From NCBI RefSeq assembly GCF_019933235.1, contig NZ_CP082945.1, positions 1,426,001 through 1,490,000 of the forward strand: DNA of 64,000 nucleotides. The letters are read 5' to 3'. The notes beneath the pieces are model-generated. The model searched no databases, was not told the DNA's origin, and worked only from the letters and a program-made list of their open reading frames with translations. The DNA comes from Streptomyces angustmyceticus. GTDB taxonomy: Bacteria; Actinomycetota; Actinomycetes; Streptomycetales; Streptomycetaceae. This document shows, in pieces, positions 34,171 to 42,453 of the stretch (position 1 is the stretch's first letter; the number at the start of each line of letters is the position of its first letter). A program made the position numbers and the translations under genes.

Positions 34171-35115
34171 ATGGGCGGGAGCGGTATGCGCCGCGGGCTG
34201 GACCGGACGCAGCTGGACCGCGCGCTGGGGGCGGTGGGGCCGAGGCAGCCGGCCACGCTGCCGACGTGGGCCCAGTGCCGTACCGCACTGCGCCGTACCC
34301 CGCTGTCGGTGTGGCACGACGACGTGACGGACTGGGCCGCGAGCCTGACGTACTACTCGGTGCTGGCGCTGCTGCCGTCGCTGATCGTCACGGTGTCGCT
34401 GATCGGTCTCGCCGATCCCCCGGCCACCGAGCAGCTCATCAACCAGCTCAGCTCGATCGCCCCGGCCCAGTCGGGACCGACCGTGCACCGCGCGCTGCTC
34501 GGCATGGCGCACCAGCGCACCGCCGCGTGGGTGGTGCTGGGCGGCGCCCTGGTCAGCGCCCTGTGGTCGTCGTGCAGCTATCTGGCCGTCTTCCGCCGCG
34601 CCCTGCACGCCATGAACCGCACCAAGGACGACCGCCCGCCGTGGCGCAAGGCTCCGCGGATCCTCATGACGGCGCTGCTGCTGATGGCGCTGCTGATCAG
34701 CAGTGCGGTGGCGCTGCTGGTGAGCGGGCCGATCGCCACCGCCCTGGGCCGGGCCATCGGGCTCGGCGAGGCGGGCGAGGCGACCTGGAACCTGCTGAAG
34801 TGGCCGCTGCTGGTCGTCCTGGCCACGGTCTTGGCCATGGTCCTCTTCCGGTCCGGACCGCCCAGCTCCCGCGGCGTGCGCCGAGCGGCCCCCGGCGGCA
34901 TCGTCGCCGTCCTGCTCTGGCTGATCTCGTCCGCCGCCTTCGCCCTCTACGCCTCGTACGTCGGCACCTTCAACCGGCTCTACGGGTCGCTCGCGGGGCC
35001 GGTGGTGTTCCTGATCTGGCTGTGGTTCTCCCACCTGTCCCTGCTGTCCGGCGCCCAGTTCAACGTCGAGCTGGCACGGGCCGGGCGGGTGGTGCGGCCG
35101 CGGTCGGGGAGCTGA
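34171..35115 (+). CDS. YihY/BrkB-family membrane protein
   Basis: A 314-residue integral membrane protein of the YihY (virulence factor BrkB) family. DDVTDWAASLTYYSVLALLPSLIV is the signature of the first helix, followed by about five more helices, SLAGPVVFLIWLWFSHLSLLSGAQFN and the conserved final ELARA. The start is uncertain. An ATG at 34063 is in frame, but its extra 36 residues look like untranslated sequence; ATG 34171 follows GGAGAGGA at a rather long spacing, and ATG 34186 follows GGGAG. The family's role is unknown; envelope or drug-export functions have been proposed. Confidence 0.88.
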   Translation: MGGSGMRRGLDRTQLDRALGAVGPRQPATLPTWAQCRTALRRTPLSVWHDDVTDWAASLTYYSVLALLPSLIVTVSLIGLADPPATEQLINQLSSIAPAQSGPTVHRALLGMAHQRTAAWVVLGGALVSALWSSCSYLAVFRRALHAMNRTKDDRPPWRKAPRILMTALLLMALLISSAVALLVSGPIATALGRAIGLGEAGEATWNLLKWPLLVVLATVLAMVLFRSGPPSSRGVRRAAPGGIVAVLLWLISSAAFALYASYVGTFNRLYGSLAGPVVFLIWLWFSHLSLLSGAQFNVELARAGRVVRPRSGS

Positions 35116-35142
35116 GGGCGGGGAGGCCGGCGGGCCGGTGGC

Positions 35143-35454
35143 TCAGCGGGCCCCGTGCACCGGCGCGATCTCCTCGATCCGGTGGGCGAGACCGAAGTCG
35201 AGGCGGGTGATCCGGCCGCCGAGGCTGTGCGTGTTGACCGAGACGGCGAGCCGGTTGTACCCCAGCGTCAGGTCGGCGTGGTGGCCCAACTCCTCCTGGA
35301 TCTGCGCGATATGGATGACCATCGCGGCGGCCGGGAAGTGCCCGTGGAAGGCGTAGCCGCGGCAGAGCATCCCGCCCTCGACGGACCAGCCGGGCAGCTC
35401 CGCGAGGCGGTCCTCGATCTCCTTGAAGGTGAGCGGTTCCAACGGAGCGTTCAT
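35143..35454 (-). CDS. Pterin-4a-carbinolamine dehydratase family protein
   Basis: A 103-residue single-domain protein. It has the PCD/DCoH fold: LPGWSVEGGMLCRGYAF, then FPAAAMVIHIAQIQEELGHHADLTLGYNRLAVSVNTHSLGGRIT. The active-site motif [E/D]-x(3)-H-[H/N]-P is degenerate: the two His are present in ELGHHADL, and the third His is in NTHSLGG. It dehydrates 4a-hydroxy-tetrahydropterin, but no aromatic amino acid hydroxylase gene is nearby. GAGAGG is nine bases before the ATG. Divergent from an XRE regulator. Confidence 0.93.
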   Translation of the reverse strand: MNAPLEPLTFKEIEDRLAELPGWSVEGGMLCRGYAFHGHFPAAAMVIHIAQIQEELGHHADLTLGYNRLAVSVNTHSLGGRITRLDFGLAHRIEEIAPVHGAR

Positions 35455-35643
35455 GGCGCTCGCCTCTCGCCGTGCCGGCCGCCGATGAGCCGGTCCCCGA
35501 ATACGCATGCCGACCACGCCGCCGTCCCTGACGCGACGGCCGCGCTCCCTCCAGCCTGGCACGCCGACGGCCGTTTCGCGCACCCACGGCACACCCCTCC
35601 CGTACGGCCCGCCCGCACCGGCCGCTCGACTACCGTCCCTCCC

Positions 35644-36465
35644 ATGACAACTGCTGCGGTGTCCTCACCGGAGACGACCACGGGCGTGGGCGCCCTCCTG
35701 CGCGAGTGGCGCGACCGGCGCCGGATCAGCCAACTGGAACTGGCGCTGCGCGCCGACTCCTCCGCCCGCCACATCAGCTTCATCGAGACCGGCCGCTCCC
35801 GCCCCAGCCAGGAGATGGTGCTCCGCCTCGCCGAACACCTCGACGTCCCCGTACGGGAACGCAACGCCCTGCTGATCGCGGCCGGCTACGCCCCGACGTT
35901 CCCCGAGACCCCGCTGGACGACCCGTCGATGGCGGCCCTGCGCTCCGGCATGGAACGCCTCCTGACCGGCTACGAGCCCTTCCCCGCCCTGGTGGTCGAC
36001 GGGACCTACCACGTCCAGGCCGCGAACCGCGGCATCACCGTGCTGCTCGAAGGCGTCGCCCCCGCCCTCCTCCGGCCCCCGCTGAACGCCATGCGCCTCA
36101 CCCTGCACCCGGACGGCCTGGCCCCCCGCATCCGCAACTACCGGGAGTGGCGCGGCCACCTCCTCTCCCAGATGGAGCGCCAGTTGGCCCTGCTGCGCTC
36201 CTCCCCCCTGCGCGCGCTCTACGACGAGGTGAGCGCCTACCCCTTCCCGCCGGGCGGCCACGAGACGGCGGCCTCCGGCGAACACGCCCCCTTCGCCCTG
36301 CCGATGATGCTCGAACACCACGGCACCGTGCTCTCCTTCATCTCGACCATCGCCACCTTCAACACCCCGATGGACGTCACCGTCTCCGAACTGGCCGTGG
36401 AGACCCTCCTGCCGGCGGATCCGGAGACGGCGGCTTATCTGCGGGGGCTGGATCTGCCGGGGTGA
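35644..36465 (+). CDS. XRE-family regulator with MmyB-like ligand-binding domain
   Basis: A 273-residue regulator. Residues 12-72 are a helix-turn-helix (LLREWRDRRRISQLELALRAD, then SSARHISFIETGRSRPSQ). The rest is the MmyB-like domain (LTGYEPFPALVVDGTYHVQAANRG, then LHPDGLAPRIRNY and HGTVLSFISTIATFNTPMDVTVSELAVET), which in this family may bind fatty acids or other small molecules. TACCGT lies exactly seven bases before the ATG and there is no ribosome binding site, suggesting a leaderless message. The convergent SnoaL-like gene downstream is a frequent neighbour and possible target. Confidence 0.94.
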   Translation: MTTAAVSSPETTTGVGALLREWRDRRRISQLELALRADSSARHISFIETGRSRPSQEMVLRLAEHLDVPVRERNALLIAAGYAPTFPETPLDDPSMAALRSGMERLLTGYEPFPALVVDGTYHVQAANRGITVLLEGVAPALLRPPLNAMRLTLHPDGLAPRIRNYREWRGHLLSQMERQLALLRSSPLRALYDEVSAYPFPPGGHETAASGEHAPFALPMMLEHHGTVLSFISTIATFNTPMDVTVSELAVETLLPADPETAAYLRGLDLPG

Positions 36466-36556
36466 AGGGGCTGGGGGCGGCTCGGCCGACGGCCCCGCCG
36501 CTGGTCGGGCGGCGCCGGCCCGGGTGCCTGGGGCTGGGGCCCGCTGCCGCCCCCGA

Positions 36557-36979
36557 TCAGACCGCGGGCACCCGGTCCAGGAACCCGCACACGGACCGGA
36601 TCCGCCCGTCCTCCCCCAGCCGCACCACATCGAACCCGGCCACCGGCGCCGACCCGTCCGCGACGCTGACCAGCTCCCATCCGAACCGCGCCATGTCGTG
36701 GTGCCCGTCCACACCCCCCGACCGCCGGAACTCGAACCCGGGGAACTGCGCGTGCGCCCCCGCGATGGCCGCCGCCAGCCCCTCGTGCCCCGCGACATCG
36801 ACCAGCGGATCGGTGTACGTCACGTCCTCGCCGAAGGCAGCCGCGACAGCCTTCCCCGACGCCCCTTCCCCGCTCGCGTTCCACGCCTCGAAGTACCGCG
36901 CCACGGCCGCCTCGTACCGCGCCCCCGCGTCCCCGGCCCGCTGCTCCCCCTGCTGCCCGCCCTGCTCCTGCTGCGTCAT
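36557..36979 (-). CDS. SnoaL-like/NTF2-fold protein
   Basis: A 140-residue protein of the NTF2-like (SnoaL) fold: YEAAVARYFEAWNASGEGASGKAVAAAFGEDVTYTDPLVDVAGHEGLAAAIAGAHAQFPGFEF begins with the family's helix and carries the typical Y-x-D-P strand. The C-terminus reads VAGFDVVRLGEDGRIRSVCGFLDRVP. The N-terminal 20 residues are Gln/Gly-rich. GGGAG lies six bases before the ATG. SnoaL-like proteins include cyclases, isomerases and dehydratases; the function here is unknown. It is convergent with the MmyB-type regulator. Confidence 0.92.
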   Translation of the reverse strand: MTQQEQGGQQGEQRAGDAGARYEAAVARYFEAWNASGEGASGKAVAAAFGEDVTYTDPLVDVAGHEGLAAAIAGAHAQFPGFEFRRSGGVDGHHDMARFGWELVSVADGSAPVAGFDVVRLGEDGRIRSVCGFLDRVPAV

Positions 36980-37157
36980 GACGTACTCCCACTCCCGACG
37001 AGTTCCGAACGGCACCACTGCCGCCTGACCCGGATCACGGACCGGAGTGCGCCGGCCCGTGAACCGGTGCCCTCACCCTGCCGGGCCGTGCGGTGGGGGT
37101 CGATTACGCGAGAGGTAATGGCGCAGGAACCTCGGCGCGTGCCCCTCGTCCTCCGTT

Positions 37158-37949
37158 CTACCGGGACGGCGACAGGACCCGGACCACCTCGTTCAGCGGC
37201 TCCGGCGAGGTGGAGAACACGCCGACGAAGGGGTAGGCCAGTTCTGTGACGAGGAACAGGTTGGCGGCGACGAGGACGCTCACCGCCGCGACCATCACGT
37301 AATGCATCCGGGCCCGCTCGGCGCCGAAGACGACGGCGAACCAGAGGACCAGTCCGCTGTTCAGCAGGATCACCAGCCACAACGACGGCGGTGGGCCGGT
37401 GTTGGTGCGTGCCTGGAGCAGCCGAGTCGTGCGTGCACCGCTCAGATCCCTCAGGGACGCGAGCGAACTGGTGAGGAAGGACCGTTGGATATCGTCGCGC
37501 GGCTTGATGGCCTCGTAGGTGGCACTCAGGCGCTTGAGCGCGTTCTCGGCCCCGGGCGTGGTACGGCCGGCCGCGGCGCGGGGCCACTCGGCCGCTGCCG
37601 CGCGCCCGTATGCCAGAAGGCCCTGTCGGATCCGCTCGCCATCGGCCTTGCCGAACGCATGGAGACCTTGGGCCATCTGCACCGCGGCGGCCCCCTCGGT
37701 CCGCGTCGCCTGGTCCGCCGAGTTCACCTGGCCCCAGAGCGCGAGGACCAGGAAGCCGATGAGGAACCCGTAGACGACGGCGACAACGGGAAAGACGAAC
37801 TGCGCCATCTCGTTGTGCTCACCCCGCCGGAGACGAGGGAAGCAGCGCCGCACACCCGCCTGGACCACCGCTGTCCCACCCACGATGACGACGATGAACC
37901 CGGCCAGCAGCACCCAGGGCGGGACGCTGATCACGAACCAACGGGCCAC
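37158..37949 (-). CDS. DUF4239 (bestrophin-like) membrane protein
   Basis: A 263-residue membrane protein with four hydrophobic helices: near residues 8-28 (WVLLAGFIVVIVGGTAV), 48-70 (FVFPVVAVVYGFLIGFLVLALWG), about 188-210 (SLWLVILLNSGLVLWFAVVF) and 216-240. Two helices on each side of a soluble helical middle match DUF4239. FxxxVxGxxxG in the second helix and the acidic TELAYPFVGVF near the end are conserved. The start is a GTG at 37949, after AGGAG. The family is sometimes called bestrophin-like, implying an ion channel, but this is not shown. It stands alone. Confidence 0.87.
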   Translation of the reverse strand: MARWFVISVPPWVLLAGFIVVIVGGTAVVQAGVRRCFPRLRRGEHNEMAQFVFPVVAVVYGFLIGFLVLALWGQVNSADQATRTEGAAAVQMAQGLHAFGKADGERIRQGLLAYGRAAAAEWPRAAAGRTTPGAENALKRLSATYEAIKPRDDIQRSFLTSSLASLRDLSGARTTRLLQARTNTGPPPSLWLVILLNSGLVLWFAVVFGAERARMHYVMVAAVSVLVAANLFLVTELAYPFVGVFSTSPEPLNEVVRVLSPSR

Positions 37950-38137
37950 TGCTCCACGCTCCTGACGTACCCCGCCCCCGCCACCACCGACGCGGTGGCC
38001 AACGACCACACCGGCCCGCGGACACGCCCGCTTCGTCCCTTCGGCGACCCTCCGGAGAACGCCGGTGGTACGCCGCCGCAGGAAGCTCCGTGCTCCGGCC
38101 ACCGGTCACGGCTGATGCGGTGGGGGCGCCACGGCTC

Positions 38138-38332
38138 TCACCACAGATCACCCGCCGCGACCCGCTCGGCCCGCGTCCGCTTCACCGTCAACGCGCCAGG
38201 GTCCCGCACCGGCCACTCCCGGTTCCCGGGCGACCGGAGGTAGTACTCGCCTCCACGGATGTCCGTCACCACGGCGCGGCGACCCGGGGCGTACTCGACC
38301 TCGTCGCCGACCTCGGCCCGGCGGGCGCTCAC
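38138..38332 (-). CDS. Small conserved-looking protein, XRE/DUF6415 locus
   Basis: A 64-residue basic protein: VSARRAEVGDEVEYAPG, then RRAVVTDIRGGEYYLRSPGNREWPVRDPGALTVKRTRAER. The pattern resembles small SH3-like barrels found beside regulators in Streptomyces, with a conserved GDEVxYxPxxRxAVVTDIR core. The start is probably the GTG at 38332; there is no strong ribosome binding site, and translation may be coupled to the DUF6415 gene 52 bp upstream on the same strand. I do not know its function. Confidence 0.65.
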   Translation of the reverse strand: MSARRAEVGDEVEYAPGRRAVVTDIRGGEYYLRSPGNREWPVRDPGALTVKRTRAERVAAGDLW

Positions 38333-38384
38333 CGGAGATCCGCAGGCAGCGTGGACAGCCGGCGGACGAACCTTCGCTTCCCGC

Positions 38385-38876
38385 TCACCGCCACCCCTCC
38401 CGGTAGCCGTCCAGCAGCCATTGACAGTCACGAGCCATCAGCTGCACCTCGATCAGCGCGGCGAACGGAAGCGGACTCGGCGCCTGCGCCGTCTGCCGTT
38501 CGATACCGTCCAGGCGCGCGACATGGCGATACCACGCGACGCCGCCGTGCCACATCTCGTCGGCGGCCTTCCGAGCGGGCCCCCGGAGTAAGGCGATATG
38601 GCCGCGCAACCGCGCCCCGAGGTCGACGAGCGCACTCACCTGAAGCTGCCCTCGACTCGCGCCCAGCGCCAAGGTGATGGTCTCTTCGATGGTGAGCACG
38701 TCGATGGCAAGGGGCTCGGCTGCCTCAGGGCTCCGCTCACCGGTCCTTTCCGCGTGACCGGTCTTCGTGGCTGCGTCATCGTCCCCATCCGCGCGCACGA
38801 CTTCGCCGTGGGTTCCGGAGGGGCCGCGGGTGGTGGGCACAGAGCTGCTCTTTTCAATCCGCTCTCGGATCAACAT
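38385..38876 (-). CDS. DUF6415 family (natural-product-associated) protein
   Basis: A 163-residue soluble protein. The N-terminal 65 residues are polar and variable. The rest matches DUF6415: IDVLTIEETITLALGAS, then LVDLGARLRGHIALLRGPARKAADEMWHGGVAWYRHVARLDGI and the closing LMARDCQWLLDGYRE. AGGA lies eight bases before the ATG. Codon 96 is TTA (plus 38589-38591), rare in this genus and dependent on the bldA tRNA. It is divergent from an XRE regulator across a repeat-bearing intergenic region. The biochemical role of the family is unknown. Confidence 0.84.
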   Translation of the reverse strand: MLIRERIEKSSSVPTTRGPSGTHGEVVRADGDDDAATKTGHAERTGERSPEAAEPLAIDVLTIEETITLALGASRGQLQVSALVDLGARLRGHIALLRGPARKAADEMWHGGVAWYRHVARLDGIERQTAQAPSPLPFAALIEVQLMARDCQWLLDGYREGWR

Positions 38877-38910
38877 GCGCCCATCCTGGGCCCTGCCGTA
38901 TTCCCCAAGC

Positions 38911-38997
38911 GAGGACTTCCAGAGGCCTCTTGTGTGCAGCAAAGGGGACTTTGACGCCGTCCCACGGGTGACGTGTAGCCAAGGAGAGGACTTCCAG
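38911..38997. promoter_or_regulatory. Divergent control region with two copies of GAGGACTTCCAG
   Basis: Identical 12-mers GAGGACTTCCAG lie at 38911-38922 and 38986-38997, 75 bp apart and in the same orientation. The first sits in the likely promoter of the DUF6415 gene, beside a 10-bp palindrome AGAGGCCTCT (38921-38930). The second covers the expected start of transcription of the XRE gene. Control by the XRE protein is inferred. Confidence 0.6.
38951..38979 (+). promoter_or_regulatory. Promoter of the XRE/TPR gene
   Basis: A -35 hexamer TTGACG (38951-38956), 17-bp spacer and -10 hexamer TGTAGC (38974-38979) give a good HrdB-type promoter, with a predicted start near 38986 and a 52-base leader. 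Confidence 0.6.
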
Positions 38998-39037
38998 GGG
39001 ACACTGCTTGGCAGTCCCGCGACGGAGGTGCATCGTG

Positions 39038-40270
39038 ATGCGGTCTGCAGGAAACACCCGGCTCAAGTCGGCCCGCGTGGCAGCTGGGTACCACACCCAG
39101 CAAGCCTTCGCCGAGGCAATGGGGGTAGGCGTACGACAGGTCCGTCGTTGGGAATCCGACAATCCACCATGGCCTCACCCGGACGTGCAAGCGCGGCTCA
39201 CGCACCTCACGGGGCAGGACATGGAAGCTCTGGGCTTCACCATTCCCCCGGGCCGCGACCAACCCAGCCGGCGGCGGCCTTATGCCACCGTCACCCCAAG
39301 GAACATCGGCAACCAACTGTCCACCGTCCCTTCGCAGACCACCGCACCCATGCAGCCCGCATCCGTGGCGGACGACTATGCAAGCGTCACGCGCGTCCAT
39401 CGGGGTCTGTACTGGTCAGTGGCGCCTGCCACCCTCCACCCCGCTGTCATCGCCCATGCCGGCCTCGGCTGTGCGCTGCTCTCCGAAACCGCCGGCCAGA
39501 CGCGCCGCACTGTGGCGGCCGCCTTGGCTGAGACCTGGCTGCTCGCGGGACGAATCGAGTTCTTCGACCTCAGAGAGCCGGACGACGCAGGTGCCACCCT
39601 GCTCCGCGCTCTGCAGGCCGCAGGCGAGGCAGACGATGCCCTGCTCGGATCCGCGGTCCTCGCACACACCGCTTTCCTTCCCGGGTGGGCCGGAGAACGG
39701 GAAGCCTCCGCGGAGCGCATGGTCGCTGCCCGGACGTATGCCCGTCGGGGCTCCGCCTCAGCCGAGTTCTTGGCGTGGCTCGACGCGGTCGAGGCCGAGT
39801 GTGAGAGCCGGTGCGGGTACACCCGCACCGCACTCCACTTGATCAGGCACGCCGAGGACACCCTTGCCGCAGGGGGCGAAGACACCACGCCCGTATGGAT
39901 GGACTGGTTCAGCCCGGTACGTCTGGCCGCGTTCAAGGGCAACATCCAGCTGAAGGCCGGCCATCTGCCGCAAGCCCGCACCACGCTGCTCGACGTGCTG
40001 GACCGGATGCCGGAGACGGAGGACAAGCAGCGGACCGTCGTCTACGGCGATCTGGCCGCGATCGAGACCGCCGCCGGTCAGCCGGAGGAAGCCTGCCGGT
40101 ATGCCTGCCTCGCCCTCGACCAACTGGAGAACACCTGGTACGCGACGGGCATGGACCGGATCCGGGAAGTACGGCGAGCGCTCGCCCCACACCAACACCT
40201 GCAGTGTGTACGTGACTTCGACGAGCGGCTCTACGGGTGGTCGACGACGGTCAGCGCCCTTTCCCGTTGA
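39038..40270 (+). CDS. XRE-family regulator with TPR-like C-terminal domain
   Basis: A 410-residue protein. Residues about 5-60 form the helix-turn-helix (LKSARVAAGYHTQQAFAEAMGVGVRQVRRWE). A polar, Pro/Thr-rich linker follows to about residue 110. The rest is a chain of amphipathic helix pairs (GLGCALLSETAGQTRRTVAAALAETWLLAGRIEF, then LKAGHLPQARTTLLDVLDRM and YGDLAAIETAAGQPEEACRYA), as in TPR regulators. GGAGG lies nine bases before the ATG. Its last 20 bp overlap the convergent HAD gene. It probably controls the divergent DUF6415 operon and itself. Confidence 0.9.
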   Translation: MRSAGNTRLKSARVAAGYHTQQAFAEAMGVGVRQVRRWESDNPPWPHPDVQARLTHLTGQDMEALGFTIPPGRDQPSRRRPYATVTPRNIGNQLSTVPSQTTAPMQPASVADDYASVTRVHRGLYWSVAPATLHPAVIAHAGLGCALLSETAGQTRRTVAAALAETWLLAGRIEFFDLREPDDAGATLLRALQAAGEADDALLGSAVLAHTAFLPGWAGEREASAERMVAARTYARRGSASAEFLAWLDAVEAECESRCGYTRTALHLIRHAEDTLAAGGEDTTPVWMDWFSPVRLAAFKGNIQLKAGHLPQARTTLLDVLDRMPETEDKQRTVVYGDLAAIETAAGQPEEACRYACLALDQLENTWYATGMDRIREVRRALAPHQHLQCVRDFDERLYGWSTTVSALSR

Positions 40271-40913
40271 ACTCGGCGATGGCTTGCGGCAGTTCCTCCA
40301 GCGACGCGATGCGGAACGTCGGCAGTTCGCGCGCTTCCGTCGTGTTCCACTGGATCGTGGCCCAGGGGCCGCGGTGGATGAGAGCCGTACGCATGCCCGC
40401 GGCCACGGCGGGGCGCAGATCGTTGTCCACCCGGTCCCCGACGTACAGAATCTGATCGTTCTCAAAGGGGACGACGTCAGCAACGCGCCCGAAGAAGAGC
40501 GGATCGGGCTTGCTGGCTCCCCAGTCGTCGGATGTGCCGATCAGGTCGACGTCGTTGGTGAACAAGTCGCGGAGGATCCTGCCCGCCCGGACGGTTTGGT
40601 TCCCTGCAATGCCCAGCCAGAGCCCGTCACCGCGCAATCGCGCGAGGGTGCGCCGGACATCAGGGTAGAGATCCGACTCGTCGAAGTGCTCCGGCCGGCC
40701 TGCGGCGACGCGCGCGTCCCTCTCGTCGTACAGGTCAAAACCGGGGCGGAACTCCTGGAACACCTCGCGGTAGTCCCGCCCCTGGGCGATGACCGCGCCG
40801 AACATCGCCGCGAAGGTGTGCCTCGGCACCCCGAGCCAGTCCGCCCATGTCCCGTACTCCCGCGTCTCGTCGACCAGGCACTCACCGACATCGAAGACCA
40901 CAGCGCGAATCAT
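40251..40913 (-). CDS. HAD-superfamily hydrolase
   Basis: A 220-residue phosphatase-like protein. Motif I is VVFDVGECLVDE (an Asp nucleophile followed two residues later by Gly rather than the usual catalytic Asp), motif III is the Lys in GASKPDPLFF, and motif IV is ILYVGDRVDNDL. A helical cap inserts after motif I. The altered motif I (DVGE instead of DxD) may lower or change phosphatase activity. It overlaps the end of the XRE gene by 20 bp in the opposite direction. Substrate unknown. Confidence 0.9.
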   Translation of the reverse strand: MIRAVVFDVGECLVDETREYGTWADWLGVPRHTFAAMFGAVIAQGRDYREVFQEFRPGFDLYDERDARVAAGRPEHFDESDLYPDVRRTLARLRGDGLWLGIAGNQTVRAGRILRDLFTNDVDLIGTSDDWGASKPDPLFFGRVADVVPFENDQILYVGDRVDNDLRPAVAAGMRTALIHRGPWATIQWNTTEARELPTFRIASLEELPQAIAEFNGKGR

Positions 40914-40993
40914 GCGGCAACCCTACTGAGCGGGGCGCGGGGGCGATGCCCCGGATTTCCGGGCGGGGTACCGGTCTCTGAAATCATCAGCGG

Positions 40994-41278
40994 ATGACAG
41001 ACGCACGGCTGCCCGCAGGGTGGAACCTCACGGAGATACGGAAAGTGTCGGGGGACGAGGAGGCCCTCGCGCTCAGCCCCGACCGGCGCGTGACCTGGTC
41101 CGCTTTCTCCGGGCCCGACGAGGAGGTCGATCCCGAGATCGTGCTCGCCTTTCATGATCTGTGCCTGGTGAAACCCGTCGATGACGACCAGTGGTACATG
41201 GGCGACCTGAAGCAGGACGGCAGCGTTCTTTGCTGGAGCGCCTACGACGGTCTGTATGAGGCCCTGCGCGGGCTGTAG
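40994..41278 (+). CDS. Small hypothetical protein
   Basis: A 94-residue acidic, soluble protein (MTDARLPAGWNLTEIRKVS, then DEEVDPEIVLAFHDLCLVKPVDDDQWYMGDLKQDGSVLCWSAYDGLYEALRGL). Codon positions show the strong GC bias of a real gene, and the sequence has a plausible mixed alpha/beta pattern with several aromatic residues. I recognise no family. No ribosome binding site is evident. It is divergent from the HAD gene across 80 bp. Confidence 0.75.
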   Translation: MTDARLPAGWNLTEIRKVSGDEEALALSPDRRVTWSAFSGPDEEVDPEIVLAFHDLCLVKPVDDDQWYMGDLKQDGSVLCWSAYDGLYEALRGL

Positions 41279-41328
41279 TTTCGGGCGACGCGGCCCGCCG
41301 CGGAAGCCACGTTCCTAGGATGGACGGC

Positions 41329-41769
41329 ATGCGTAGGGGGAGGCGCCCGGGTTGGGCGTGGTGGGTTTCGGCGGTGTATGTCGTCGGGTTCGCGGAAGGG
41401 GCGGGGGCGCACGCGTACTTCGTGGTGACGGGTGGCGTGGACGCGTATGCGTACGCGCCGGTGGCTGCGCAACTGCTGTTCCACGGGCTGCTCTTGCTCG
41501 ATCCGCTGGTTGTCGTGCTGGTGGTGCGGGGGCGGCCCGGTGGGCCGCTGGTGGGGGCGGTCGTGATGGTCGCGGACGTGGTGGCGAACTGGTGGTTCCA
41601 GTGGGGTGCCGTTGTCGCGGATCCGGTCGCCTATCTGCGTCCCGTGGGGCTGTCGGCGATCACGGTGTTCGGGGTGTTCGTCGTCTCCACCGCGCTTCCC
41701 CTCCGCCGTGCGCTGATGTCTCGTTCCGGAGAGTGTGCGATCGGGCGGCGGCAACCGGGCGGGGGGTGA
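41329..41769 (+). CDS. Small four-helix membrane protein
   Basis: A 146-residue hydrophobic protein with four predicted helices (WVSAVYVVGFAEGAGAHAYF, LLFHGLLLLDPLVVVLVV, GPLVGAVVMVADVVANWWFQWG and VGLSAITVFGVFVVSTALPL) and a short basic C-terminus. The family is not recognised. I prefer the ATG at 41329 because TAGGAT ends exactly seven bases before it, consistent with a leaderless message. An in-frame ATG at 41320 overlaps that hexamer. Confidence 0.78.
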   Translation: MRRGRRPGWAWWVSAVYVVGFAEGAGAHAYFVVTGGVDAYAYAPVAAQLLFHGLLLLDPLVVVLVVRGRPGGPLVGAVVMVADVVANWWFQWGAVVADPVAYLRPVGLSAITVFGVFVVSTALPLRRALMSRSGECAIGRRQPGGG

Positions 41770-41986
41770 GTGATCCCGGGTGCCACCCGAGGCGCCTCGT
41801 TCCGCTCCTGGTGTGTGCCCGGTCCGCTCAGGACGTGCACAGAACGTAGGGCGGCCTAGCCTGGGAGGTATTGCCGTGCTTGCCCCGGTTGTCTGCCGCT
41901 GGGCGGCTTCCGGCGGCGGCTGTGGCGACCGTGGCGGCCCGTGCCGAGCGGGCGGCCGGTGAGCAACGCCGACGAGAGGACAGGCC

Positions 41987-42427
41987 ATGAGCACTCCGAC
42001 CCCCGATGAGAACTCGCCCCCGAGCGAGGTCAACGGTTCGCAGGCCGCGGCGGAGGCCGAGGACACCCAGGCCGCCCTGATCGCGCTCGCGGCCAGTGTG
42101 GCCCTGCTGCCGCAGGCGCCGCCGGCCGAGGGCGAGGGGGAGCGTCCCGAGGGCGCCATCTCGCTGCCGGTGATCGAGCAGGACGGCAATCGCTATGTGC
42201 CCGTCTTCACGACCGAGGACGCGCTGCTGGCGGCCGGCGGGGACCTGGGCACCGCGCTCCGCGTCCCGGTCCTCGACCTGGCGGCGAACTGGCCGGCGGA
42301 CGATCTGTGGCTGGCGGTCGATCCGTCGAGCGAGGAGGGGCTGGCCCTTCCACCGGACCTGGTGCGGGCGCTGCCCGTGTTCAGCCAGCAGGGCGGTGCC
42401 GCCCGGCCGGGCGAGGCCGGTACGTAG
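41987..42427 (+). CDS. SseB family protein
   Basis: A 146-residue soluble protein with one SseB N-terminal-type domain: ISLPVIEQDGNRYVPVFTTEDALLAAGGDLGTALRVPVLDLAANWPADDLWLAVDPSSEEGLALPPDLVRAL. The YVPVFTT strand and the W-L-x-V-D/N-P segment are the recognisable parts, and both resemble the first domain of the gene at 31504. The first 45 residues are acidic and disordered. GAGGA lies before the ATG. The molecular role is unknown; in enteric bacteria the family was first linked to serine sensitivity. Confidence 0.87.
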   Translation: MSTPTPDENSPPSEVNGSQAAAEAEDTQAALIALAASVALLPQAPPAEGEGERPEGAISLPVIEQDGNRYVPVFTTEDALLAAGGDLGTALRVPVLDLAANWPADDLWLAVDPSSEEGLALPPDLVRALPVFSQQGGAARPGEAGT

Positions 42428-42453
42428 GCGGCGCGGGGAGCCCCCCGGCGGCG

